The notes under the pieces: model-generated | The model's input: the letters and a program-made list of their open reading frames with translations, nothing else | What the model was told of the DNA's origin: nothing | The model's database searches: none | Position numbers and translations under genes: made by a program | DNA from: Methanosphaera sp. ISO3-F5 | GTDB lineage: Archaea > Methanobacteriota > Methanobacteria > Methanobacteriales > Methanobacteriaceae | Direction: 5' to 3' | Assembly (NCBI RefSeq): GCF_034480035.2 | Contig: NZ_CP118753.2 | Location: 1,769,426-1,833,425, forward strand | DNA: 64,000 nt | Shown: positions 1 through 9,321 of the stretch, piece by piece | How the letters are laid out: every line of letters starts with the position of its first letter | How positions within the stretch are numbered: the first letter of the stretch is position 1

Positions 1-985
1 TCTTTGCATTGTTGGCTGTGAATGTGCTCTGTTTTATGTTAATGTTTCCTGTATTGTAGATTGCTCCTCCATTCTTTGCACTGTTTTTTCCGAAGTATGT
101 TTTGCTTATTGTCAGGTTTGATTTCTGGTTGTATATGGCTCCTCCGTTTATTCCCTTATTGGACTTAAAGGAGGATGATCTTATTATTTGATTTCTGTTG
201 TTTTTCTTAATGAATATGGATGTGTTCCTATTATTATCATAGTTACATGAATAAACATTCATATAACCAGTAGTGTAGGTACTGCTACCATATCTGCCGG
301 CATTGTTATTGGTGAATGAGCATTTACTTAATGTTAACTTGTTTGTATTGTAAATTGCACCACCATACATTGCATTGTTGCCATTAAATGTGCTTTTATA
401 TGCATTTAAAGTACCCTTATTATAGATTGCTCCACCCATCTGTGTAGCCTTAGAACTTTCTATTTTAAGTGATTCAATACTCAGGCTTCCCTTATTGTAG
501 ATTGCTCCACCATTTTTGTCACGGGCATTCTTAATGGTGAATGTTTTTAGTTTAACATTAGCTTTGATGGTGAATGTATGCTTGTTTTTACTGTTAATTA
601 CTGTGGTGTTGGTGGCAGCTCCTACAATGTTTAAACTTTTGCCGATATAAATTTCTGATTCATCATATGTTCCACTGGCAAGGTAGATTGTTCCACCAGT
701 CTTAACACTTTTAATTGCATCTTTTATCGTAGCTTTTGGTGAATTTTTTGTTCCACTGTTTGAATCCTTACCCTTGGTACTGACATATACCTTGCTTTTT
801 GTCTGTGTGCTGCTCTTAACAGTTGTGTTTGTCTGTTTTGTTATTGTTTTATCAACATGATTGCTTTCATGTTGTATAGTGTTTTCACTAGTAATACTGT
901 GTGTCTGATTATCTTCAGCACTTACACTTGAAATACAGGTTAAAACTAATATTATGGCAAGTATTGGCAAAATTTTCTTAATCAT
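1..985 (-). CDS. Adhesin-like protein, N-terminal part (runs off left edge)
   Basis: I see an open minus-strand frame from an ATG at 985 to the window edge with no stop, about 328 codons. It opens with a secretion signal (basic MIKK, a hydrophobic stretch, then VSA before the mature end), followed by a Thr/Asn/Gln-rich spacer. About residue 70 a KVYVSTKGxDSNSGT segment starts a right-handed beta-helix region with many G-G-A-I-Y-N turns, typical of methanobacterial adhesin-like proteins exposed on the pseudomurein wall. The signal peptide and the first 45 bases upstream are almost the same as in the next gene (1137-3806), so the two are recent duplicates. The C-terminal anchoring part lies outside the window. 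Ligand unknown. Confidence 0.85.
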   Translation of the reverse strand, partial: MIKKILPILAIILVLTCISSVSAEDNQTHSITSENTIQHESNHVDKTITKQTNTTVKSSTQTKSKVYVSTKGKDSNSGTKNSPKATIKDAIKSVKTGGTIYLASGTYDESEIYIGKSLNIVGAATNTTVINSKNKHTFTIKANVKLKTFTIKNARDKNGGAIYNKGSLSIESLKIESSKATQMGGAIYNKGTLNAYKSTFNGNNAMYGGAIYNTNKLTLSKCSFTNNNAGRYGSSTYTTGYMNVYSCNYDNNRNTSIFIKKNNRNQIIRSSSFKSNKGINGGAIYNQKSNLTISKTYFGKNSAKNGGAIYNTGNINIKQSTFTANNAK

Positions 986-1035
986 AATAATGTAATTCCT
1001 ATTAATTTGACTTAAGAATATAGTTATGTTTGTAA
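986..1035 (-). promoter_or_regulatory. Shared leader/promoter of the adhesin genes
   Basis: The ~38 bases upstream of the start at 985 recur almost unchanged upstream of the start at 3806, including an AGGAATT ribosome-site-like stretch and a CTTAAG. A looser copy (CTTAAGGG-AATAGTTATG on the plus strand) is at about 6905-6924 upstream of the third gene. An AT-rich ACTATATTC on the coding strand could be the TATA element. Conservation of the leader suggests common control of the family; no transcript start is known. Confidence 0.45.
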
Positions 1036-1136
1036 TTATTATAATAATCTTTGGTATTATTATATCAAAATAGTGTTATAAAAAGTAGTCATGTCATATA
1101 AATGTGGAGGGGATATGTGGGGTGGTGGTGAATATA

Positions 1137-3806
1137 TTATAATTTGTCTGCTGATTTAGGATAGCCACTTATCAATCCCTGACGGAACAGAACATATCCC
1201 TCGGATCCTCCCATTAGTCCTGCCTTTATATCCTTCTCAAGTACGTTCACAGGAATCTTATTCAAATTCTCATAATATGTCTGTACCACGGACACTACCT
1301 GTGAGTATGGGCTTCGGTCAACAATGTACTGTGTTGCTTCCTTAATCCAGTTCCTGCTTGCTTTATATGAGTACCTGTACGTCATTGGCAACATAACATC
1401 AAGGTATGGGCTAAGTGCCGCATAATCCTGTCCATAATATTTGACCGTACCACCTTTTTCAGCAAATAATGAAGCAGATACTATCATGTTTTCATCATGT
1501 TTCTTAACTATTGTATGCACACTTTTCACAAAGTTAGTGATGACTTTTGGTTTCACGATTGATGGATTTAATCCACTATAACGAACATAATCTAATGAAA
1601 CTCCGTCCACTCCGTTAATATTAATTACTTTTCTGATAAAGTTTTTTATCCGGTTTTGTTGGGTTGTGCTAACATCAAATTTTCCATTTTTGTTTCTGAA
1701 ACATATTACCCATGCATGAACTCTTATATTAGTATTTTTACACAGGGATATTGTTTTTCTTAAGTTTGCAGTTTCATCAGTGGATGCTTTTGCTTGAACA
1801 TAAACATCAGTAATTCCTGCTTTAACCCACCTTTTAACAAGGGCTGGTGTTACATCATAGTATAGTTGCACGTATACTCCGGATATTCGTTTGTCTTTCA
1901 CATTTTTGTGGATTGTGGTATTGTGGACTAGTTTTTCATCATCTAGTATTGCTGTTATCACTGCTTTTCCTATTTCAGTAAAGTTGTTTACTAGTTTGCT
2001 GTATGTCTGGTTGGTTGTGAATGATTGGTTGTTTATTCCACACCCGTCCATGTGGATGTTTATCTGTACTTCCGGCAGTTTCTTTTCTACATCATATTGT
2101 TTCATGTTTTTTCCGTCATATATGTTGTTTAGTGATACTGTTGTTGTAATGTTTTCATTTTCATATCCTGATTCTTTCATTGTTAATGTGAGGTAGATCC
2201 AATTCTCTGGTTTTATATTAACTGTTCTCTTCCTGTTTATACTGTTTTTTCCCCACCAGTTATAATCAGCGTTTATGTTACCCTTATTGTATAAGTCCTT
2301 ATTGTTGTCTGCTAATATGTTGTAGTTTAGGATTATGTTTCCTTTAAAGTTGTGTAGTGTGCTGCCATAGTTTGCACTGTTTTCATGGAATGTGTTCTTT
2401 TTGATGCTAGTGTTTGTGTATGCGTTTCTTATGGCTCCGCCGTATGTTGCACTGTTTTTGGTGAATGTGGAGTTGTATATGTTATTTCCTGCCTGGTCTG
2501 TTTTAATGTATATTGCGCTTTGGTTGTTTGATTTGAATGTGGAGTATTTTATGTTGAGTATTGTGTGGTTGTATGCGTAGATTGCTCCGCCTGTTTTTGC
2601 AGTGTTATGTGTGAAGTGGGAGTATGTGATGTTTATCTTGATGGGGGTTCCTGTTTTGGAGTAGATTGCTCCACCATTTGTGGCACGGTTGTTGTGGAAT
2701 GTGTTGTTTTTTATGCTTAGTTTTGCGGTGTTGTAGATTGCTCCGCCGCTTAGTGTTGCGTTATTGTTGCTGAACCTGTTGTTGTGTAGGATTGTGGTGT
2801 TTTTGTTGGTTATTGTTGCACCATAATGGGCAGTGTTTGATTTGAATTGACTGTTTCTTATGTTTGTGGTTCCTGTGTTGTAGATTGTTCCTCCGCTTGT
2901 TTTTGCATTGTTTTTGGTGAATGTTACATTGTTTATTTTTAGGATGGATTGCTTGTTGTATATGGATCCACCATTTGTTGCGTTGTTGTATGTGAATTTG
3001 GATGATTTTATGCGTGTTTCATTGTTTGTTATGTATATTGTTGTGTTCTGGTTTTTTGTGAAGTTGCATTCTTCAATGTTCAGGTATCCGTTCGTGTATA
3101 TGCTGCTTCCGCTTCGGGCATTGTTTTTTGTGAATAAACAGTTTTTTAGCAGTGCCCTGTTGGTATTGTAGATGGCTCCTCCATTTGTTGCATTGTTTTG
3201 TCTGAGTGTGGAGTTGATTATGCTTAGTTGTCCTTCATTGTAGATGGCTCCACCGCTCTGTTTTGCGGTGGATGTGGTTATGGTCATGTTTTCTAGTTTT
3301 AGTATTCCTTTGTTGTGTATTGCTCCGCCGCTACCATTTGTTTTTGCTTGTTGTATTGTGAATAGTTTTAGGTTTGCTTTTGCTGTTATTTTTATTGCTT
3401 GTTTGTCTTGGCTGTTTATGATTGTTGTTTTCGTGTTTTCTCCTATGATGTTAATGTTCTTGTTTATTGTTAGTCCTGATTCATAGTATTTTCCGGGTGT
3501 TATATGGATTGTTCCACCAGATTTCACGCTTTTTATTGCATCTTTTATTGTTCGTTTGGGTGAATTTTCTGTTCCATTGTTTGAATCATTACCTTTGGTA
3601 CTTACATATATCTTGCTTTTTGTCTGTGTGCTGCTTTTAACAGTTGTGTTTGTCTGTTTTGTTATTGTTTTATGAACCTGATTGGTTTCATGTTGTATAG
3701 TGTTTTCACTATGAAGGCTATGTGTCTGATTATCTTCAGCACTTACACTTGAAATACAGGTTAAAACTAATATTATGGCAAGTATTGGGAAAATTTTCTT
3801 AATCAT
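1137..3806 (-). CDS. Adhesin-like beta-helix protein with C-terminal hydrolase-like barrel
   Basis: The frame is open from 3980, but the ATG at 3806 is chosen because it opens an MIKK...VSA signal peptide that matches the neighbour at 985; the product is 889 residues. Residues ~70-500 are beta-helix repeats (NNATNGGAIYN-type), then a linker with a DYNWWGKN motif. From about residue 640 a different domain follows (GVYVQLYYD, DVYVQAKA, HAWVICF, GVSLDYVRY, VMLPMTYRY). That strand order and the D-Y-R/M-T-Y motifs resemble TIM-barrel glycoside-hydrolase-like families such as DUF4015/COG1306. I infer an exported wall- or glycan-active domain tethered to an adhesin stalk; the substrate is unknown. 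Near-identical DNA blocks are shared with the gene downstream. Confidence 0.8.
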   Translation of the reverse strand: MIKKIFPILAIILVLTCISSVSAEDNQTHSLHSENTIQHETNQVHKTITKQTNTTVKSSTQTKSKIYVSTKGNDSNNGTENSPKRTIKDAIKSVKSGGTIHITPGKYYESGLTINKNINIIGENTKTTIINSQDKQAIKITAKANLKLFTIQQAKTNGSGGAIHNKGILKLENMTITTSTAKQSGGAIYNEGQLSIINSTLRQNNATNGGAIYNTNRALLKNCLFTKNNARSGSSIYTNGYLNIEECNFTKNQNTTIYITNNETRIKSSKFTYNNATNGGSIYNKQSILKINNVTFTKNNAKTSGGTIYNTGTTNIRNSQFKSNTAHYGATITNKNTTILHNNRFSNNNATLSGGAIYNTAKLSIKNNTFHNNRATNGGAIYSKTGTPIKINITYSHFTHNTAKTGGAIYAYNHTILNIKYSTFKSNNQSAIYIKTDQAGNNIYNSTFTKNSATYGGAIRNAYTNTSIKKNTFHENSANYGSTLHNFKGNIILNYNILADNNKDLYNKGNINADYNWWGKNSINRKRTVNIKPENWIYLTLTMKESGYENENITTTVSLNNIYDGKNMKQYDVEKKLPEVQINIHMDGCGINNQSFTTNQTYSKLVNNFTEIGKAVITAILDDEKLVHNTTIHKNVKDKRISGVYVQLYYDVTPALVKRWVKAGITDVYVQAKASTDETANLRKTISLCKNTNIRVHAWVICFRNKNGKFDVSTTQQNRIKNFIRKVININGVDGVSLDYVRYSGLNPSIVKPKVITNFVKSVHTIVKKHDENMIVSASLFAEKGGTVKYYGQDYAALSPYLDVMLPMTYRYSYKASRNWIKEATQYIVDRSPYSQVVSVVQTYYENLNKIPVNVLEKDIKAGLMGGSEGYVLFRQGLISGYPKSADKL
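2322..2735. repeat. Copy 1 of a near-identical 414-bp block (pair at 5768-6181)
   Basis: Reading the two stretches side by side I find only three base differences in 414 bases. They encode the same part of the beta-helix in the two adjacent adhesin genes, in the same orientation. Confidence 0.9.
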
Positions 3807-3855
3807 AATAATGTAATTCCTATTAATTTGACTTAAGAATATAATTATATTTCTA
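3807..3855 (-). promoter_or_regulatory. Leader of the second adhesin gene
   Basis: The first ~38 bases upstream of 3806 are identical to those upstream of the start at 985, including the AGGAATT stretch and CTTAAG. The match fades beyond about 3845. Confidence 0.4.
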
Positions 3856-3946
3856 ATAGGATATAATTTTTTTGAAAAAAAAGATAATATCTGGTTAATA
3901 CTTATAAAATGGGGTGGGGAAGGAGGTGGGTGGCTAATGATTATTC

Positions 3947-6865
3947 CTATTGAACTTTCACGTATCTGTCTGTAGAACAAAGCATTTTATTATTGGAGTA
4001 ATATGTTGCTTTAATATTATACGTACCTTCATTATTTGGCATGGTATATTTGAATGTATACTCCTTGCCTTCTACACTAACATTTTTAATCATTTTATCA
4101 TTTAATGTGTACACAATATTTCCTCTCATGTTCTGATTATTAATGTTATAAATATTAGTTTTTAAACAAATCGTAGAATTTTTCGGAATATCATGTGTGA
4201 TCTTTCCACCATATAACTGTATGAATGATCGTGCAACAGAATCACCCTTCATATCATATCTTTCAAACACTATTTTAATTCCATCTTTTTCCATAGTTTT
4301 CCGAGGATTACTTATTCCACCCCACCTGGAATAATTGTCATCCCAAGCCTTTTCCAGCCAATAATAATATTCACCATCAGGATTATATATGTCACCAGCA
4401 CCATGGAACCATCCAAGCACAATATCATTTCCTCGCTTTCTAACACTTGTAAGAAGATTATCATATCCTCTCAGATATTCTCTGATTACGTTAGCATCCA
4501 CACCATTACATAATACGAAACAAATACTATTTCTCACATTGTTTTTATACATGTAACGAGCAGTTTCATAAGTTTCTCCAGGACCATTTTTAACAGTTTT
4601 AACATTAAATCCATTGCTTCTTAAATTATAGGCAATATTATTCATTATTTTCATATCATTGGGACTATAGTTATATGAGGCTGTTGTTCTATCCATTGCA
4701 AAATAAACATCTTTTTTATTGGATGTTATTTTTGAATTGGAAATTAAATCGCCGGCTAATGTAATAAATGTTTCCTGCTTGATTTGTGCTTCAGGTTTAT
4801 TCACCGTAAATATATCTGCACAGGCTATTATGAACTTATTATTCCGGTAATACTTCATTTTCACGGAATAATTTCCTTCTTTTGGGGGCATATTAATTTT
4901 TAATGTAGAAAGATTGTTTTTTACTTCAGATGTTCCAACGTGTTTGTCATTCAAATAGAATTTTACTAATCCCGTATTCACTGTTTTTTTATTATTATTT
5001 CGTATTATGGTTCTTAATGTTCCTCGTTTTTCTGTAAATAATGCAGGATTATTCACTATTCTCATAGTGTAATCTGACTTTGGATTAACAGTTAATTTAA
5101 CATTTTTTGACACGCTATGATAATTTGGTGCACCAAACACTACTTTCAAATCATAAACACCTATATCATGTTTTGAAATCTTGATTTTATTGCTGGATGC
5201 ATTAACTGTTTGAATTTTTTTATTGTTTAAATATATTTTCAGACTTCCATCATGGATTGTATTATTCAAGTTGTCTGTAACATTAATTTCTAATGTTGCA
5301 GTATCTGCATTATTTTTCTGTAAACTTTTCATAAACAAGTGTGCAGTTTCGGTAGCATGAATGTTTAATGTGTTATTGGCTATCGTGTGTGGTGCTTTTA
5401 CAATAAAGTTTACATTGCCTTCTTTGTTAAATTTGTTTGTTAACTTGCAATAACCGGAATTACTATTATAGTTTTTAATTTTTCCGTCTTTTTTCATTAT
5501 TATCTTCATATGGTAATCGGGGATGTTTGTACTTCTGGAAATGGGTGTAATTTTTTTTCCATCAAATATATTATAGATTGAAATGGTTGTATTGATGCTG
5601 CTATTCATTAAGTATCTGTATTTGTGTTGGATGTGGAGGTATAACCATTTATTTACTTTTGTATTGATGATTCGTGACTGTTTTATATTGTTTTTTCCCC
5701 ACCAGTTATAATCTGCATTAATGTTGCCCTTATTGTATATGTCTTTGTTGTTGTCGGTTAATATGTTGTAGTTTAGGATTATGTTTCCTTTAAAGTTGTG
5801 TAGTGTGCTGCCATAGTTTGCACTGTTTTCATGGAATGTGTTCTTTTTGATGCTAGTGTTTGTGTGTGCGTTTCTTATGGCTCCGCCGTATGTTGCACTG
5901 TTTTTGGTGAATGTGGAGTTGTATATGTTATTTCCTGCCTGGTCTGTTTTAATGTATATTGCGCTTTGGTTGTTTGATTTGAATGTGGAGTATTTTATGT
6001 TGAGTATTGTGTGGTTGTATGCGTAGATTGCTCCGCCTGTTTTTGCAGTGTTATGTGTGAAGTGGGAGTATGTGATGTTTATCTTGATGGGGTTTCCTGT
6101 TTTGGAGTATATTGCTCCACCATTTGTGGCACGGTTGTTGTGGAATGTGTTGTTTTTTATGCTTAGTTTTGCGGTGTTGTAAATAGCTCCACCACTTGTC
6201 ATTGCATTGTTTTTTGTGAATAAACAGTTTTTTAGCAGTGCTTTGTTGGTATTGTATATGGCTCCTCCATTTGTTGCATTGTTTTGTCTGAGTGTGGAGT
6301 TGGTTATGCTTAGTTGTCCTTCGTTGTGTATTGCTCCACCTCTCTGTTTTGCGGTGGATGTGGTTATGGTCATGTTTTCTAGTTTTAGTATTCCTTTGTT
6401 GTGTATTGCTCCGCCGCTACCATTTGTTTTTGCTTGTTGTATTGTGAAATGTTTTAGGTTTGCTTTTGCTGTTATTTTTATTGCTTGTTTGTTTTGGCTG
6501 TTTATGATTGTTGTTTTCGTGTTTTCTCCTATGATGTTAATGTTCTTGTTTATTGTTAGTCCTGATTCATAGTATTTTCCGGGTGTTATGTGGATTGTTC
6601 CGCCTGTTTTCACGCTTTTTATTGCATTTTTTATTGTTCGTTTGGGTGAATTTTCTGTTCCATTGTTTGAATCGTTTCCTTTCTTGCTTACATATACTGT
6701 ATGGATTTGTTTGTTTTTGGTGTTGGGGGTAAGTGTTGTGTTTTGATGGGTGTTGCTTGTAATCTTCTTTTCGTGTGTGTCTGGTGTATTGTCTTGTGCT
6801 GATACGCTGGAGATGCATATTAGTAGTAATGCTATGAAGAGTAGGGGTGAGATTTTTCTTATTAT
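3947..6865 (-). CDS. Adhesin-like beta-helix protein lacking a canonical start codon
   Basis: The frame encodes a full secreted adhesin (about 972 residues) if read from an ATA at 6865, giving I-I-R-K-I then a hydrophobic segment ending ISSVSA, which aligns with the signal peptides of its two neighbours. No ATG, GTG or TTG occurs in frame between the upstream stop and 6613, where a GTG would skip the whole signal peptide. A GAGGTG ribosome site lies at 6880-6885. After the beta-helix come Ig-like segments and a unique C-terminal region (FITLAGDLISN, YETARYMYKNN, VLGWFHGAGD) of a kind seen in methanobacterial surface proteins; its function is unknown to me. Either a non-ATG start is used or the start codon has been lost. 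Confidence 0.7.
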   Translation of the reverse strand: MIRKISPLLFIALLLICISSVSAQDNTPDTHEKKITSNTHQNTTLTPNTKNKQIHTVYVSKKGNDSNNGTENSPKRTIKNAIKSVKTGGTIHITPGKYYESGLTINKNINIIGENTKTTIINSQNKQAIKITAKANLKHFTIQQAKTNGSGGAIHNKGILKLENMTITTSTAKQRGGAIHNEGQLSITNSTLRQNNATNGGAIYNTNKALLKNCLFTKNNAMTSGGAIYNTAKLSIKNNTFHNNRATNGGAIYSKTGNPIKINITYSHFTHNTAKTGGAIYAYNHTILNIKYSTFKSNNQSAIYIKTDQAGNNIYNSTFTKNSATYGGAIRNAHTNTSIKKNTFHENSANYGSTLHNFKGNIILNYNILTDNNKDIYNKGNINADYNWWGKNNIKQSRIINTKVNKWLYLHIQHKYRYLMNSSINTTISIYNIFDGKKITPISRSTNIPDYHMKIIMKKDGKIKNYNSNSGYCKLTNKFNKEGNVNFIVKAPHTIANNTLNIHATETAHLFMKSLQKNNADTATLEINVTDNLNNTIHDGSLKIYLNNKKIQTVNASSNKIKISKHDIGVYDLKVVFGAPNYHSVSKNVKLTVNPKSDYTMRIVNNPALFTEKRGTLRTIIRNNNKKTVNTGLVKFYLNDKHVGTSEVKNNLSTLKINMPPKEGNYSVKMKYYRNNKFIIACADIFTVNKPEAQIKQETFITLAGDLISNSKITSNKKDVYFAMDRTTASYNYSPNDMKIMNNIAYNLRSNGFNVKTVKNGPGETYETARYMYKNNVRNSICFVLCNGVDANVIREYLRGYDNLLTSVRKRGNDIVLGWFHGAGDIYNPDGEYYYWLEKAWDDNYSRWGGISNPRKTMEKDGIKIVFERYDMKGDSVARSFIQLYGGKITHDIPKNSTICLKTNIYNINNQNMRGNIVYTLNDKMIKNVSVEGKEYTFKYTMPNNEGTYNIKATYYSNNKMLCSTDRYVKVQ
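5768..6181. repeat. Copy 2 of the near-identical 414-bp block
   Basis: Matches 2322-2735 at an offset of 3446 bases. A second shared block (3118 onward against 6204 onward) has an offset of 3086, so the third gene lacks exactly 360 bases (120 codons) present in the second. Confidence 0.9.
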
Positions 6866-7005
6866 GTTATTGATATTGACACCTCGTATTTATTTTGTTA
6901 ATTGTCTTAAGGGAATAGTTATGTTTTTTATTATTTTAATATTTTTTTAAAAAGGGAGTGTATATCTGAAATTTTTTATAAAAAAAGTATTAGGGGGGGG
7001 GAGAT

Positions 7006-7941
7006 TTAGTTTCTTAGGATGATGTATATCATGTAAATTAGGAATAATGCTATCAGTATCAGTCCGTCTTTGCGGTTGAAATCTTTTTTATCGTATGCTA
7101 GTATGTATGTTATGACTGCTACTATGATCATGATTAATGTGTCAATGAACATGATGTTTGTTGTTTTTATTGGTGATATGGTGTTTGTTAGTCCTAGGAT
7201 GAATAGTATGTTGAATATGCAGCTTCCTATAGCGTTACCTATTGCAATGTCTGTTTTTTTGTTGTAGGCTGCGGTTACGCTGGTTATTAGTTCTGGTAGG
7301 CTGGTTCCTATGGATACTATTGTTAGTCCTACTAGTGTTTCGCTCATTCCGATGCTTAGTGCTATTTCTTTTGATGAGTCTACTACTAGGTTTCCTCCGA
7401 GTATTATACCGATTATACCTATGACGATATAAACTAGTATGTATCCATTGCTTAAATGAGTAGTTCCCACAGGCATTTTACTACTTTGTTTCATACTCTT
7501 ATAGATTAGGAAAGCTACGTATGCAATAATCATTGCCATGAATAAAATACCTTCAAGCCTACTGATTTGGCTACCTGTGAAGATAAATATTAACAATAAT
7601 ATGCTGCTGACTAACATGATAGGAAAATCATGAACAAGAGATTCCCTGGTAATATCAATCTTATAAAGCACAGCCGTAATACCAATAACAGCAAGCATAT
7701 TAAAAATATTACTACCAACAACATTACTTATAGCAATAGCATTACTACCACTAAGAGCAGATGAAACAGAAACGGCAGCTTCAGGAGCACTAGTACCAAA
7801 AGCAACAATAGTCAAACCAATAATCATGGAAGGAATCTTAAGCTTAGTTGCAAGATCACTGGCACCATCCACAAACATGTCAGCACCCTTAATCAGAAAG
7901 ACAAAACCAACCAATAACAGGATAATAGTTAAAATACTCAT
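7006..7941 (-). CDS. Ca2+/cation antiporter (CaCA family)
   Basis: A 311-residue membrane protein with about ten hydrophobic segments and the two inverted alpha-repeats that define the CaCA (NCX/YrbG) family: GTSAPEAAVS near residue 50 and GTSLPELITS near residue 213, each holding the acidic ion-binding residue. It probably exchanges Ca2+ (or another cation) for Na+ or H+. Its ATG directly abuts the stop of the upstream gene (7942-9171), so the two are probably co-transcribed. A run of nine C on the coding strand sits four bases after the stop. Base usage changes sharply inside the gene: the 5' half of the coding strand is GT-rich and the 3' half AC-rich. Confidence 0.88.
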   Translation of the reverse strand: MSILTIILLLVGFVFLIKGADMFVDGASDLATKLKIPSMIIGLTIVAFGTSAPEAAVSVSSALSGSNAIAISNVVGSNIFNMLAVIGITAVLYKIDITRESLVHDFPIMLVSSILLLIFIFTGSQISRLEGILFMAMIIAYVAFLIYKSMKQSSKMPVGTTHLSNGYILVYIVIGIIGIILGGNLVVDSSKEIALSIGMSETLVGLTIVSIGTSLPELITSVTAAYNKKTDIAIGNAIGSCIFNILFILGLTNTISPIKTTNIMFIDTLIMIIVAVITYILAYDKKDFNRKDGLILIALFLIYMIYIILRN

Positions 7942-9171
7942 CTAATCCGTTTCCTCAAGTTTATGAATTTCATCAAGCAATATTGGCAAGAAAGAACCAA
8001 TATCAGTAACAATACTAATAACCTGTGCACTACCCCTATCAGAAAGCTTAGTGACACTAGCATTACTAATATCTACACAAACACTTTTAATACGTGCAGG
8101 AATCAAGTTACCAGTAGCAACACTATGTAAGAGTGTGGCAATCATAATAACCATGTCAACATCCTGAACTTCCTCACGCATACGTTGCTGAGCTTCCTGT
8201 GAATCTGTGATAACATCAGGTAATGGGCCGTCATCCCTTATACTACCTGCTAACACATAAGGAGCATCATTTTTAACACATTCATACATGATACCACTAG
8301 TAAGAACACCCTGTTCAACAGCATCCCTTATACTTCCAGCCTTATTGATTGTGTTAATTGCACAGAGATGATGTTTATGGCCATGTGCAACAAGTTCACC
8401 GGTTTTAGTTTTCACTCCTAAACTGGTACCATATAATGCATTTTCAATATCATGGGTTGCAAGAGCATTACCTGCAAATAACTTGTTAACATATCCTTCC
8501 CGTATTAACTCGGCAAGTACTGGTGAACAGCCTGTATGTACAACTGCAGGACCACCAACTACACAAATCTTTCCACCTTTGTCATGTATTTTTTTCATTT
8601 CCTTAGCTACTTTATGAATAATGCTGCGTGTTGGTTTCTCGGCTGATGCTTCACTGTTCATGAATTCAAAAGTATTCTTTCCCCTTGACTTTTCTGGTGG
8701 TTTAACTCTAACACCCTTATGTCCTACCACTATCATTTCGCCCTTATGGATAGTGTTTAATGGTTTACAGGTAGCGGTTTTTTCTTTTTCATCAACAACT
8801 AGTAAACAGTCCATTTCGATATTGTCAATGTTTATCCAACGGTTATCATATCTTATTTCTGTGGTGTAATTAGTTGTTGAATAAAAGTTTTTAGGCACTG
8901 TCTTGTCTTTCTCGGATGCTACTAGTTCTACTTCGTCTTCTTCGACTAGTTGAGCACCAAGGTCTGTTACCATGTCTAATATTTTGTCTAATGTTTTTTC
9001 TTTTTCTGTTTCTATGCGTATTCTAGCGGTACTTATGTCAGTGTTATGTTTTCCAACATTTAATTCTTCTATTTCATAGTCTCCACCTTGGTCTATGATG
9101 GTGTCCATGACTTTTTGTATTGTGAATGAATCAATGATGTGTCCGCTTAGCTTAATTTTTTGAACGTACAT
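7942..9171 (-). CDS. LOR/SDH-domain protein, probable archaeal ornithine cyclodeaminase
   Basis: The 409-residue protein starts with MYVQKIKLSGHIIDS and belongs to the TIGR00300 group, recognised by the N-terminal LOR/SDH region (GGDYEIEELNVGK) and a C-terminal nucleotide-binding half (CVVGGPAVVHTGCSP, GNALATHDIENALYG). A methanococcal member of this family has been reported as an ornithine cyclodeaminase making proline from ornithine; I transfer that role by family, not from active-site proof. It is the first gene of a pair with the antiporter at 7006-7941. The start ATG at 9171 follows an AT-rich stretch without a strong ribosome site. Confidence 0.75.
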   Translation of the reverse strand: MYVQKIKLSGHIIDSFTIQKVMDTIIDQGGDYEIEELNVGKHNTDISTARIRIETEKEKTLDKILDMVTDLGAQLVEEDEVELVASEKDKTVPKNFYSTTNYTTEIRYDNRWINIDNIEMDCLLVVDEKEKTATCKPLNTIHKGEMIVVGHKGVRVKPPEKSRGKNTFEFMNSEASAEKPTRSIIHKVAKEMKKIHDKGGKICVVGGPAVVHTGCSPVLAELIREGYVNKLFAGNALATHDIENALYGTSLGVKTKTGELVAHGHKHHLCAINTINKAGSIRDAVEQGVLTSGIMYECVKNDAPYVLAGSIRDDGPLPDVITDSQEAQQRMREEVQDVDMVIMIATLLHSVATGNLIPARIKSVCVDISNASVTKLSDRGSAQVISIVTDIGSFLPILLDEIHKLEETD

Positions 9172-9321
9172 TTATTCAACATCCTATATTTGTTTATTAT
9201 TATTATTTTTTTTTATTGAATTATCATATGTTTATTATATTTATTTGTTATAGTAACTACTTTTTTTCATGAAAATTAGTAAATATAAATCGTGGGTGGT
9301 GAGAGAGGAGGAGGGGTATGC

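Noticed and set aside
1891-3486. Several plus-strand frames opposite the adhesin genes
   Set aside because: Antisense shadows of Asn/Thr-rich repeats; the repeated products are Val/Phe/Leu-rich with no motif.
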